Assembly (NCBI GenBank): GCA_015232355.1
Contig: JADFZW010000008.1
Location: 1-64,000 of the forward strand
DNA from: Oligoflexia bacterium
Lineage (GTDB): Bacteria > Bdellovibrionota > Bacteriovoracia > Bacteriovoracales > Bacteriovoracaceae
Length of the DNA stretch: 64,000 nt
Direction: 5' to 3'
In this document: piece after piece, positions 19,697 through 28,436 of the stretch
Layout of the letters: each line of letters begins with the position of its first letter
Position numbering within the stretch: the stretch's first letter is position 1
The notes under the pieces: model-generated
Told to the model about the DNA's origin: nothing
Seen by the model: only the letters and a program-made list of their open reading frames with translations
Databases searched by the model: none
Made by a program: the position numbers and the translations under genes

Positions 19697-20029
19697 CTAA
19701 ATTCTAGATAATATATATTGATTCATTGATACCCCTTGCAGTTTTGCCTGTATGGCCACTTGTCGATGTTTTTCCTGAGACATTCGAAGTCTAAGTTCCC
19801 CACTAAATTTATGGTAACAAAAAGGTTCTGGTAATGCTTCTTTATCTTCCTTCATCCATTTAAGAACACCTTCTACTGCTAATTTTATTTCTTTTATGGC
19901 ATCAGTATCAGATTTTCCATGTGCCAAAACATCAGGCAACTCAGCACATCTAGCTATGTAAACTTTATCCTCTTCACTATATTCAATTTGATACGCATAC
20001 CTCTCTGTATATTTCTTAATTAAATTCAT
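19697..20029 (-). CDS. hicB: HicB-family antitoxin
   Basis: About 110 residues. The N-terminal half is the partial RNase H-like HicB fold (YQIEYSEEDKVYIARCAELPDVLAHGKSDTDAIKEIKLAVEG), and the C-terminal half (SGELRLRMSQEKHRQVAIQAKLQGVSMNQYI) is a ribbon-helix-helix DNA-binding segment. In this family the antitoxin neutralises the HicA mRNA-cleaving toxin and represses its own promoter. It lies 5 nt after the toxin gene, and its AAAGGAG ribosome site overlaps the toxin's last codons, so translation is coupled. The pair is isolated between gap and a STAS gene, both unrelated. Confidence 0.88.
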   Translation of the reverse strand: MNLIKKYTERYAYQIEYSEEDKVYIARCAELPDVLAHGKSDTDAIKEIKLAVEGVLKWMKEDKEALPEPFCYHKFSGELRLRMSQEKHRQVAIQAKLQGVSMNQYILSRI

Positions 20030-20034
20030 ATTCG

Positions 20035-20295
20035 TTACTCCTTTTTCTCTTCTTCAAGCATCTCTATTTCGGATAATTTTTTAAGTGCCTCTCGCACTTG
20101 CTTAATTTGATATTTTTTAGCGTCTTGACCATCTTTTTGTAAATTAATTCTAGGATTACCAGACCAAGGAACTTTAAAAATATGATTACTGCCATTGATT
20201 CTCGGACCAACAAAAAATGATCTACATATTTCTATCAACCTTTTAAATCTGATATTCTCATTTTTTAATTCGTTCATCGCATCTTTCAAATTCAT
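20035..20295 (-). CDS. hicA: HicA-family mRNA-interferase toxin
   Basis: 86 residues with the HicA signature near the middle: PRINGSNHIFKVPWSGNPRINLQKDGQDAKKYQIKQVREAL. The conserved GS-H-IF histidine is the expected catalytic residue, and NLQ..G.AK.YQ(I/V)(K/R)Q is diagnostic. It is somewhat longer than the minimal 60-residue HicA because of an N-terminal helical extension and an acidic tail. A GAGG ribosome site precedes the ATG. The toxin-first order (hicA then hicB) is the usual one. Activity is inferred from motif conservation. Confidence 0.85.
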   Translation of the reverse strand: MNLKDAMNELKNENIRFKRLIEICRSFFVGPRINGSNHIFKVPWSGNPRINLQKDGQDAKKYQIKQVREALKKLSEIEMLEEEKKE

Positions 20296-20327
20296 CGATA
20301 TCCCTCATCCTAATTACATCACAAAGT

Positions 20328-20343
20328 GTATGGTATCATATAC
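20328..20343. promoter_or_regulatory. Possible operator of the hicAB promoter
   Basis: GTATGGTATCATATAC, an imperfect inverted repeat with GTAT...ATAC arms, lies about 35 nt upstream of the hicA start, where HicB autoregulation would be expected. Placement is suggestive; the match is short. Confidence 0.25.
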
Positions 20344-20390
20344 GCCACCACCTTGCAATTCTTTCGCAGGAAAACATCTACGGATGTATA

Positions 20391-20426
20391 TTTAATTTAT
20401 TTAATTTATTTGATTTATTTGATTTA
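20391..20426. repeat. 9-bp tandem repeat, four units
   Basis: TTTAATTTA twice, then TTTGATTTA twice, in the gap between the STAS gene's 3' end and hicA. Non-coding. Confidence 0.85.
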
Positions 20427-20443
20427 AACTTTTATCACAAATT

Positions 20444-20749
20444 CTAGCTGATAGTTAACATCGAATCCAATCCAGCAATCTTTAAAACTTTCATTACAAA
20501 AGGTGGCACTTTAACTATAGAAAATTTATCTTTGCCTACGCATTTCACTGCTTGAATACAAATACGTAAAAATGCCGAAGAGACATACTCCACTTTTTCT
20601 AAATCAAAAACTATCGACGATTTAATAATCTTTAATTGTGCTTCAACTAACTTTCCATCTTTGTTACACTCTTCTGTATCTAATCTTCCAACAAATGTAC
20701 AACAAAGTATCTCCACTGATTCTTTTGTTTCTTGTTTAAATTCCACCAT
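20444..20749 (-). CDS. STAS-domain protein (anti-sigma antagonist type)
   Basis: 101 residues forming a single STAS domain: an N-terminal beta strand pair (EILCCTFVGRLDTEEC), a central SSIVFDLEKVEYVSSAFLRICIQAV with the serine pair that is phosphorylated in SpoIIAA-like proteins, and a C-terminal FSIVKVPPFVMKVLKIAGLDSML. Such proteins bind anti-sigma factors or act in chemotaxis-like signalling. No kinase or sigma factor lies next to it. A purine-rich AAGGA ribosome site precedes the start on the minus strand. A second, more divergent STAS-like protein lies at 35434-35820. Confidence 0.85.
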   Translation of the reverse strand: MVEFKQETKESVEILCCTFVGRLDTEECNKDGKLVEAQLKIIKSSIVFDLEKVEYVSSAFLRICIQAVKCVGKDKFSIVKVPPFVMKVLKIAGLDSMLTIS

Positions 20750-20938
20750 AAAAAAATCCTTTTAACTAATTAACTAAAAACGTTTAGTATACCCGACTTA
20801 ATCTGCATTCTATTTTTTTATTAGCAATCAATTAATTATCTCAAATTCTAAAGTGAAGGCCATAAAAAAAATGTGTTAATATATTATTGAAATAAAATAA
20901 AAGAAAATAAACGAAAATAAATAAGGAAACATAGACCA

Positions 20939-23932
20939 ATGATTGCAGAACCCATTCTCAATGCCATACTTAATCTCTTCGCTAAAGCTGCCTTTTCATT
21001 AAGTAGTGAAGAACAACAAAGAGTTCATAAAAAAGTTCTTAGTTACTTAAAAAAACATCTAGGTTTAGTTGATGTTTCAACTTATATAGGGCTTTATCAA
21101 GAATTAGTTGAGCTACACCTTGGAATGGGGGAAGAAGCTGAATCTGTTTTAAAGAGTGCTGAAGGTATTGCCACTGAACTTAAAACGCTTCTACAAGAAT
21201 CAGAAAAGTATGTTACCATTGGATATTTTGCAGAATTAACAACCATCACCGAAGCTACACTGGTTCAGCAAATTGTTCATCTTTTAGGTCGCACTTTTAC
21301 AGTTGAAGAAAAATTCACATCGCAAATAATCCTATTCTTGAAAAATGCATACTCCCCCCAAAAAGAAAATAACAACTCTGAGATCAAATTACTAATGAAA
21401 AACCAATTAGCAGTTATGCGTTCACCAATTGCAAAATTGCTTTTTATTTCACCGACAGCGATAGCAACAGCTCCAATAGAAAATATAAACAACACTTCAT
21501 CATTTCGAATTGATGGCCAACACTTAGAGTATGGCGGGTGCTACTCTTTTCGTCCAGGACAAGTTTTACTTGATAAACATAGAAACGCTTTATACTTTGA
21601 TAATTTGATTTCTGAATTTACTGATGAAAAAAATAAATCTGGCGCAAATGCAAATGTAGCTTTAACTGTAACTTTTCAAGCAATCAATGTTAACTACCTT
21701 TTCCCTGGCAGCAAACATGGATTACATGATTTTTCATGTAATGAAAAGGGTGGGAAAATGATTGGAATCATGGGTGCCAGTGGTGCTGGAAAATCCACTC
21801 TGCTTAGTATTTTAAATGGAACTTTAAAAGCCAACTCTGGAGAGATTCTTATCAATGGTCACAGTAACAAGAGTGATCTTTGTGATGGTATAATTGGTAA
21901 CATTCCTCAAGATGATCTCTTATTTGAAGATTTAACTGTCTTTGAAAATTTATACTACGCTGCTCGCTTGTGTATGAGTAATTTAAGTGATGATGAATTG
22001 AAAGTAAAAGTAAATTCTCTTCTTACAGAACTGGGACAACTACAAGTTCAACATCTTAAAGTTGGATCCCCACTAGATAAAACTATCAGCGGTGGCCAAC
22101 GTAAACGCTTAAATATCGCTCTCGAATTAATTCGTGGCCCCTCCATTTTATTTGTAGATGAACCAACATCAGGATTATCATCTAACGATGCTGAAAATGT
22201 TATGGGCCTATTAAAAGCTCAAACTGCTTGCAATAAATTAGTAGTGGTAGTAATTCATCAACCCTCCTCTAAAATATTTAGAATGTTTGATTCTTTGTGG
22301 ATTCTAGATAATGGTGGCCAATTTATCTTCAATGGTCCTCCACTAGAAGCATTAGTGTATTTTAGATCCCGCGCTGATATTCCTGGGGCCGAAGAAGCAA
22401 TTTGCGAAAATTGTGGCCACACTAGTCCTGAACAAATATTTGAGATTATCGAAGATAAGACCATTGATCAAAATTGTCAGCTAACTCATACAAGAAAAAT
22501 ATCTCCTGAAAAATGGCGGGAGATCTATTTACAATATCAAAGTAAAAGCGAGACATCTATACCGACGTCAGAAAAGCATATTACTAAAAAACATATCCAT
22601 CGCCCATCACTATGGGGACAATTCAAAGTATTTTTCACTCGCGATATTGTTGCTCGTAAAGCAAATAAGGAATATCTACTTATCACCTTTTTAGAACCAA
22701 TTATTTTAGCAGTACTTATTGCTCTAATTTGCCGAGGAGTAAATTCAACAGGTTTCAGCTACACATTTTATGATAATAAAAATATTCACATCTTTTTCTT
22801 TATGAGTGTAATGGTGGCCATCTTTTTAGGATTAAGTGTAAGTGCTGAAGAGATTTGTCGAGATCGAAAAATTTTAAAGAGAGAGAGTTTTCTTAATTTA
22901 AGCTGGTGGAGTTATATTAATTCTAAAATTTTTTATCTATCATTAATTTCTGCAATCCAAATGTTTCTTTACGTAATTATTTCAAACTCTATTATTGAAA
23001 TTAAAGATTTTAACATTAAAAGCTGGTTTGTTTTATTTCTTTGTGGACTATCCTCTGCTGTTTTAGGATTAAATATCTCTGCAACCTTTCGCTCTCCCAT
23101 TACTATTTATATTTTAATTCCCTTAATTTTAATTCCTCAAATGATTCTATCAGGAGCAGTAATTAAATATGAGAGTTTAATTGCCAAGAATTCACTTAAA
23201 AGAGATGTGCCTTTTTATACTAATATATTCTTTTCTCGCTTTGCTTACGAGGGATTAATCGTCGAACAATATGTTAGCAATAAGTACATGAAGGATTTAA
23301 TCGAAAGTGATGCTCTAATTAAACAAGCAGAGTATGAATTAGATAATTATATACCAGAAGTTCAATCCTTAAATAAATCACTTATCCTCTTATTTGAAAA
23401 TAAAAACCCTAGTCTATCTAAAAACATTTCCTTGCTAAAAAACGAGATAAAAAAAATTGAAAGCAATTCAAAAATTATTTTTAGCAATAAAAATTTTATG
23501 AATATCGACAGCAGCAATTTTAACCTCTCCTTTGTTGAACAAATTGATGATTATTTATTAAACTATCGCAAAACTGTATTTGAAAAAAGAAAAGAGGCAT
23601 CAGCTCAAAAAAGAGAGATTGAAAATGAAATGAATGATGAATCGGAAGTTTTAAAGAAAAGGTATAGCAATCAACTCATTCAAAGATTAGTATTAAATAT
23701 TGATGAATTACAACCAGTAATGGTTACCAACAATGGAATCTATCAAAACATCTTACCAATATATCTTATACCCGAATCACCATATGGTAATGCTCATTTT
23801 ATGGCCAGTAAAAAAAAGTTAGGTAATTTAATTTTTAATACCTACACTTTTAATATGCTCGCACTATTTACCTTTTCATTACTACTCTATATTTTTCTCT
23901 GTTTTAGAAGGAGATCATTAAGTAAAAATTAA
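20939..23932 (+). CDS. ABCG-type ABC transporter, ATPase and permease in one chain, with N-terminal TerB-like region
   Basis: About 997 residues in four parts. Residues 1-140 are helical and TerB-like. A linker of about 80 residues follows. The ATPase has Walker A GASGAGKST near 278, signature SGGQRKRL near 383, Walker B ILFVDEP near 402 and the H-loop IHQPSS near 440. From about 585 there is an ABC2-type membrane domain of six or more segments. The order (ATPase before permease, SGGQRKR signature, LFVDEPTSGL) is the ABCG/White type. Before the last membrane segment lies an unusually long stretch of about 170 charged, coiled-coil-like residues (about 780-950), probably periplasmic. Substrate unknown; family members export lipids or peptides. 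AAGGA is 11 nt before the ATG. An exported protein gene follows after 44 nt. Confidence 0.88.
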   Translation: MIAEPILNAILNLFAKAAFSLSSEEQQRVHKKVLSYLKKHLGLVDVSTYIGLYQELVELHLGMGEEAESVLKSAEGIATELKTLLQESEKYVTIGYFAELTTITEATLVQQIVHLLGRTFTVEEKFTSQIILFLKNAYSPQKENNNSEIKLLMKNQLAVMRSPIAKLLFISPTAIATAPIENINNTSSFRIDGQHLEYGGCYSFRPGQVLLDKHRNALYFDNLISEFTDEKNKSGANANVALTVTFQAINVNYLFPGSKHGLHDFSCNEKGGKMIGIMGASGAGKSTLLSILNGTLKANSGEILINGHSNKSDLCDGIIGNIPQDDLLFEDLTVFENLYYAARLCMSNLSDDELKVKVNSLLTELGQLQVQHLKVGSPLDKTISGGQRKRLNIALELIRGPSILFVDEPTSGLSSNDAENVMGLLKAQTACNKLVVVVIHQPSSKIFRMFDSLWILDNGGQFIFNGPPLEALVYFRSRADIPGAEEAICENCGHTSPEQIFEIIEDKTIDQNCQLTHTRKISPEKWREIYLQYQSKSETSIPTSEKHITKKHIHRPSLWGQFKVFFTRDIVARKANKEYLLITFLEPIILAVLIALICRGVNSTGFSYTFYDNKNIHIFFFMSVMVAIFLGLSVSAEEICRDRKILKRESFLNLSWWSYINSKIFYLSLISAIQMFLYVIISNSIIEIKDFNIKSWFVLFLCGLSSAVLGLNISATFRSPITIYILIPLILIPQMILSGAVIKYESLIAKNSLKRDVPFYTNIFFSRFAYEGLIVEQYVSNKYMKDLIESDALIKQAEYELDNYIPEVQSLNKSLILLFENKNPSLSKNISLLKNEIKKIESNSKIIFSNKNFMNIDSSNFNLSFVEQIDDYLLNYRKTVFEKRKEASAQKREIENEMNDESEVLKKRYSNQLIQRLVLNIDELQPVMVTNNGIYQNILPIYLIPESPYGNAHFMASKKKLGNLIFNTYTFNMLALFTFSLLLYIFLCFRRRSLSKN

Positions 23933-23976
23933 TAATTCATATTACATATATAAAATACACTTCAAGGAGAGATCTG

Positions 23977-24942
23977 ATGAAAAAATTATTCCTAATCATA
24001 TTTTTTTTAGTAGTAAGTATTAGTATCCTTCCAGCTTTTGCTAAAGAATCTAAAGTATCAAAAGTATCAAAAGAATCAGATGGATTAAAAAAGGAAGTCG
24101 TTGAATCACTTGCAAAATTAAATGAAGAGACTATGAAAATATTAACAAAAAAAGAGATTCATTCCATGATTGATTATCCAAAATTATTAAAAGAATATGG
24201 AATAACTTACCAATCAGATCTGATTGTAGATAAAAATCTTTATACAAAGCTTAAGGGATGCCAATTGCAACAGTACGCAGGCATGATCTTGTTTGATATC
24301 ATGTACTCTGCTTCTTTTAATAAATTGCAAGAGATTGCCAATGGATTACATACTCTAGAAGCAATTGTAAAAATTTTGGACTTACGCTCTCATGCAGATT
24401 TAAAAGGAAACTCATTGACCGCTCTTAAAAAACTTTCCACTGAACCAGAAAAATTAGACTTTACAGAAGTATTTGATCAATTGGCCACAGATGCAGTAGC
24501 ACAAATACCAACTTTTATGTCAAGTAAAGTAACCGCCCACTATATGCTAGATGTTTTTTATGGATACTCACTGGAAGCAATCCATTTACTTGGATACTTT
24601 CATAAAACAAATTACAATGTAAAATTAAAAAAATGGAAAACACAATTAGATACTAGTTCTGTATGGCTAAATAAAGTAGTAGAGCTCTTTGAAAGTTTTT
24701 CTAAAGTAGAAAATACTCTTCATTTAAATTGTAGTGCCGAAAAAAATTTAGATGCCATAAAAAATTTTGCTAGTTTCTTAAACGAAGTAAATTCAGCAAT
24801 CATTACTAAGAAAGATAACAAGAATGAATTTAATAATCGTAGAAATGATCTTATAAAAAGAATCGAAGATGTGCGAACAGAGATTACAGGAAAAACATTT
24901 AATCTCCAAGGCGATAGCAATACTGAAGGAAGTTCTCACTAA
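23977..24942 (+). CDS. Exported protein of unknown function
   Basis: Signal peptide MKKLFLIIFFLVVSISILPAFA then a lysine/serine-rich segment that includes a 9-bp tandem repeat (24043-24078). The rest is predominantly helical with no recognised motif; only two cysteines (about 90 and 249). It starts 44 nt after the ABC transporter with a strong AAGGAGAG ribosome site and is likely co-transcribed with it, so a periplasmic adaptor or substrate-handling role for the transporter is possible. Its stop codon overlaps the 3' end of hflC on the other strand by 4 bp. Confidence 0.7.
   Translation: MKKLFLIIFFLVVSISILPAFAKESKVSKVSKESDGLKKEVVESLAKLNEETMKILTKKEIHSMIDYPKLLKEYGITYQSDLIVDKNLYTKLKGCQLQQYAGMILFDIMYSASFNKLQEIANGLHTLEAIVKILDLRSHADLKGNSLTALKKLSTEPEKLDFTEVFDQLATDAVAQIPTFMSSKVTAHYMLDVFYGYSLEAIHLLGYFHKTNYNVKLKKWKTQLDTSSVWLNKVVELFESFSKVENTLHLNCSAEKNLDAIKNFASFLNEVNSAIITKKDNKNEFNNRRNDLIKRIEDVRTEITGKTFNLQGDSNTEGSSH
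24043..24078 (+). repeat. In-frame tandem repeat, 9 bp x 4
   Basis: AAAGAATCT, AAAGTATCA, AAAGTATCA, AAAGAATCA just after the signal peptide region of the exported protein; encodes Lys-(Glu/Val)-Ser repeats. Confidence 0.85.
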
Positions 24943-25988
24943 GGAGGTGATTTATCATCTTTTGATGATACATCATCTTTTGGTGACACCGGTCTTTCTT
25001 GTAGCACCTTTAAGAAATCACTTTTACTAGATAAAACACTTTTTTCCATATTGGGAAATGTCTCTTTATATGCTTCTATAGTACGCCAAAAATTATAAAA
25101 CTTAAGATCTTTTTTGTATTCTTTAGCATAGGTTACAAGTGCCTCAGCATCGCCCTTACCCTTTATCTTTTCAGCAGCATTTTTTGCTGGAGCAATGATT
25201 TCATTATATTTTGTGGAAATAATACCATTTACTTCTTGAATCTTGGAATCTCCCTCTGATCTTAACTCTTCGGCAATTGCTTCTCTTTCTAATCTCATTC
25301 TACGATAAACACCATCTTTTACCCATTCATTATAATTGAGGTCGGTTAATACAACATTAACAATATCCATTCCAAATTCATTCGCACGAAGAGCAATTTC
25401 ATCGGTCATTTTCCTAACTAAAAATGCTCTTCCATAATAAATAGGCGTAGTAATCATTTCATTACTACCATTCATTCTTATCTCTAAATCTTCTGGAGAT
25501 AAATCTTCATCTGTTGTTACATCATAAAGATCAAGTTTATGTCGAAGATAATTAGTACTCCTTACTATCTCAATCAATTTATGTTCTGCTATTACAAAAC
25601 GAATAGTTGATGCGGCCATATTGGCCAAATGTAATTCTGCTCTCGCATTGTTATCCTCATTATCAATCTCTGATATAAATTTTACCACATCACTAATTCT
25701 CCAGTGTACGGCGGCGGTAACATTAATCAGGTATCTATCTTTTGTAGGAACATCTTTTTCATAAATCATAAGAGTCATAATTCTTTTTTCAAAATAGCGA
25801 GTTCGATGAATTAAAGGAGCACGAAAATAAATACCTGCTTCCGTATAGGCCCTGGAAAACAACTTTCCAAACATAGTGACAACAACTTGTTCTCCCTCAT
25901 AAACTATAAATGTTCCCGATCTTAAAAGATAGATAAGTAACAGCATGATTAAGAAAAAGTATACATTCCAATGTGATCTTCTTTTCAT
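24939..25988 (-). CDS. hflC: HflC, SPFH-family membrane protease regulator
   Basis: 349 residues: one N-terminal membrane segment (VYFFLIMLLLIYLL), then the SPFH/band-7 domain (FIVYEGEQVVVTMFGK..., AAVHWRISDVVKFI), and the long helix rich in RMRLEREAIAEELRSEGDSKIQEV that is typical of HflC. The tail (SPKDDVSSKDDKSPP) is polar and longer than usual. With HflK it forms the periplasmic cage that modulates the FtsH protease. It lies directly after hflK in the standard order, 18 nt apart, so they form one operon. 4-bp 3' overlap with the convergent exported-protein gene. Confidence 0.93.
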   Translation of the reverse strand: MKRRSHWNVYFFLIMLLLIYLLRSGTFIVYEGEQVVVTMFGKLFSRAYTEAGIYFRAPLIHRTRYFEKRIMTLMIYEKDVPTKDRYLINVTAAVHWRISDVVKFISEIDNEDNNARAELHLANMAASTIRFVIAEHKLIEIVRSTNYLRHKLDLYDVTTDEDLSPEDLEIRMNGSNEMITTPIYYGRAFLVRKMTDEIALRANEFGMDIVNVVLTDLNYNEWVKDGVYRRMRLEREAIAEELRSEGDSKIQEVNGIISTKYNEIIAPAKNAAEKIKGKGDAEALVTYAKEYKKDLKFYNFWRTIEAYKETFPNMEKSVLSSKSDFLKVLQERPVSPKDDVSSKDDKSPP

Positions 25989-26006
25989 TTTTTTTTACCA
26001 ACTTTA

Positions 26007-27620
26007 TCAAGGTACAATCGCACCTGTAATCGCACCTGCAATTGCACCCGGACGTACAGGTGCTTGTCCAGTAGCTGGGGCCGCCCCAGCGGCCCCTACT
26101 GCCGCTGCAGTTGTCGGTGTTGTTGTTCCAGTATTATGTGTTGTAGGCGCTGTATGAACGCTTGCTTGTGGATGTAACTGTGAAGGTCTACTTTGAGTTA
26201 CTGCCATTACCTCTTCTATTGAACCAGTAGCAGGAGATGATGATGAATGCAAGAGCGATTTAGGATCTTGATTTGCTCCTTTATCATAGAGAATAGGTAG
26301 AATACCTTTAACCTCTGGATCCAACAAAGTAACCTTTCCATGAGATAAAATTTTTTCCATCCCCTCGATATACAATCTATCCCAAGTTGCCTCTTTATTT
26401 TTATTGTACTTATCAAGAATTAAACGAAAACGCTCAGCCTCTCCTTCAGCTTTATTGCGAACTATAGTTGCATAAGCATGGGCCTCATAAATAATTTTTT
26501 CTGACTTTCCATGTGCTTGTGGAATGATATTATTATATTTAATTCTCGCCTCAAGAATTTTTGACTCCATCTCTTGACGAGCAATACTAACAGCATCGTA
26601 AGAATCTTTAACTTGAATCGGAGGTAATGCTTCAACAATAAAATTAAATGCTACTTTAATACCAATATCCAATTGATCTAATGTTTTTTGAGTAACCGCC
26701 ATCACTCTTGCTTCGATTCGATCCCTGGCAGTGGCTATTGCTTCAAAATCCAAACTATCACCAATAACTTGTCTCATCGCTGCCTTCGAAGCATTTCTCA
26801 TGTTCTCTCTTGCATTGGTGCTATTGAATAGATATTTTTTAATATCCATAATTTGAAAGAGCACAACCCAGTTAACTTCAACTATATTTAAATTACCACA
26901 TAAAATTTGTGTATCTTGCGGAAGAGCAGCTCTGCCATTTTTAGGAAAGCCCATTACCTCCTCTTGCTTTTCCAGTAATGGCACTCCCCTTTTTTGCATA
27001 ACATGTAGTCTGTTAGATACAACAGGCCCTGTAGTCTTATCTATTAAATAATCTTTGGTAAGTTTAGGTCCGCGAACAAACTCTGTAAAAATTCCTCCGC
27101 TATTAATAAGTGCATGTTGTTTTATATTATAACTGTCCGCCGCTAATTCAGCTGGAGTCTTGGGACCTAGTTCTGTTCTTGGAACGGCCACAAAACCAAT
27201 ATGCTCTTGTAAAAGATCGCTCCACATAACATGATAAACTTGATCAACATAAGGAAGTTTAATATGTAATCCTGGGGTTGCTTCTTTTAAAAATGCACCA
27301 AAACGAGTTATGGTTGCTCTTGTCCCAATATCTACAACATAAAACATTTGTATAACTACATTAAAAAAAACTACAACTAGTACAATGATGATCACCAGAT
27401 AGAAACAACTTGCCGATCTAACTCTTTTTACAATAGGATTATTTGATTCTCTAATTTTTTTAAATGATTTTCTTATAAATAATTCACCAGCATCGTGAAA
27501 AAAAGTTAACAATCTATCTACACCATCAAAAAAATTTCTTAATAGACTGGCAATTCCTTTTAAAAGAAAGAATGCAAAACTATTTAATCCTGAAAAAATA
27601 CTTGCAAAAAATTTACTCAT
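26007..27620 (-). CDS. hflK: HflK, SPFH-family membrane protease regulator with extended ends
   Basis: 537 residues, against about 420 in Escherichia coli. A membrane segment near 75-100 (FYLVIIIVLVVVFFNVV) is preceded by about 75 extra residues with their own hydrophobic stretch. The SPFH domain begins DIGTRATITRFGAFLKEATPGLHIKLPY. Between LQEHIGF (about 140) and VVLFQIMDIKKYLF (about 255) there is an insertion of some 80-100 residues not found in the standard protein. The core helix (ALPPIQVKDSYDAVSIARQEMESKI...) is conserved. The last 80 residues are Ala/Thr/Pro-rich and locally GC-rich (26030-26160). Partner HflC follows in the operon. Identification is secure; the insert and tail are unusual. 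Confidence 0.9.
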   Translation of the reverse strand: MSKFFASIFSGLNSFAFFLLKGIASLLRNFFDGVDRLLTFFHDAGELFIRKSFKKIRESNNPIVKRVRSASCFYLVIIIVLVVVFFNVVIQMFYVVDIGTRATITRFGAFLKEATPGLHIKLPYVDQVYHVMWSDLLQEHIGFVAVPRTELGPKTPAELAADSYNIKQHALINSGGIFTEFVRGPKLTKDYLIDKTTGPVVSNRLHVMQKRGVPLLEKQEEVMGFPKNGRAALPQDTQILCGNLNIVEVNWVVLFQIMDIKKYLFNSTNARENMRNASKAAMRQVIGDSLDFEAIATARDRIEARVMAVTQKTLDQLDIGIKVAFNFIVEALPPIQVKDSYDAVSIARQEMESKILEARIKYNNIIPQAHGKSEKIIYEAHAYATIVRNKAEGEAERFRLILDKYNKNKEATWDRLYIEGMEKILSHGKVTLLDPEVKGILPILYDKGANQDPKSLLHSSSSPATGSIEEVMAVTQSRPSQLHPQASVHTAPTTHNTGTTTPTTAAAVGAAGAAPATGQAPVRPGAIAGAITGAIVP

Positions 27621-27665
27621 ATATTTTTACTTCTAATCAATATGTAATCAATATAATCAACATAA

Positions 27666-28436
27666 TTAAGGTACTACCAACGCTTGAAACATTGTAATTA
27701 TTCCAAAACTTAAGAGAAAAACTCTTACCCACCCTCTTATTGTACTATCTTGAATATGTTCAATTGCAATAGATCCAGTTTGGGTACCAACTACCGCTCC
27801 TATTCCTAAAACAATTCCCCACATGCTAGGAAAATTTCCAAATGATGAGTGGCCAACAAATCCCGCAACAGAGGTAAATGCAACTACCACCGTAGCGGTT
27901 CTTATAGCATCTTTGGTGTTATAGTATGTGTAACAAACCAACATTGAGAAAATAATAATCGCCCCGTTACTACCAAGTAATCCCGCAAGAAAACCAGCAA
28001 CTATTCCAATGAAAGTATATTGAATGTAAAAATGTTTCAGTCTATCTTCAATGCTAATTTTATTACATAGAGGAGCATCCTTAGAGGAAATTAAATCCAA
28101 ACAAATAAACATCACCGCCGAATATAAAAAGACTAAAATAAGCGGAGGAATAAAATAATAAACTGATGTGGCCACAATAGTAGCAATAAAAGCAGGAATA
28201 CCTACTGCCAAAATAATCTTCCAAGAAAATTCAGGATTATTTCTCCATTTTCTATGAATGTAATAAATAGAGGAAATAGATGATGCTAATAAACTTGTAC
28301 TCACTGCATGTCCTGGTGAATATCCTATCCAAGTTAATACAGGAGTCATTAAGAGACCCGAACCTACTGCTAATATATGTCCACCAATACCTGTTAAAAT
28401 CCCAATGATAAAATATAAAAAAATTGCTACCAACAT
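27666..28436 (-). CDS. TauE/SafE-family membrane permease
   Basis: 256 residues with about eight membrane segments in two repeats. The first repeat starts GILTGIGGHILAVGSGLLMTPVLTWIGYSPGHAVSTSLLA, the second GIVAGFLAGLLGSNGAIIIFSMLV; the G-GG--lG-GGg-l-vP motif and the second-repeat copy define the TauE/SafE (sulfite exporter) family. Substrates in the family are small organosulfur or organic anions. Its ATG overlaps the stop codon of the upstream binding-protein gene (TAATG), so the two are translationally coupled, an unusual partner choice that hints at a shared substrate. Confidence 0.85.
   Translation of the reverse strand: MLVAIFLYFIIGILTGIGGHILAVGSGLLMTPVLTWIGYSPGHAVSTSLLASSISSIYYIHRKWRNNPEFSWKIILAVGIPAFIATIVATSVYYFIPPLILVFLYSAVMFICLDLISSKDAPLCNKISIEDRLKHFYIQYTFIGIVAGFLAGLLGSNGAIIIFSMLVCYTYYNTKDAIRTATVVVAFTSVAGFVGHSSFGNFPSMWGIVLGIGAVVGTQTGSIAIEHIQDSTIRGWVRVFLLSFGIITMFQALVVP

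Noticed and set aside
24941-24950. A perfect AAGGAGGTGA ribosome-site consensus on the plus strand
   Set aside because: It is the complement of the last codons of hflC and no plus-strand start codon with an open frame follows.
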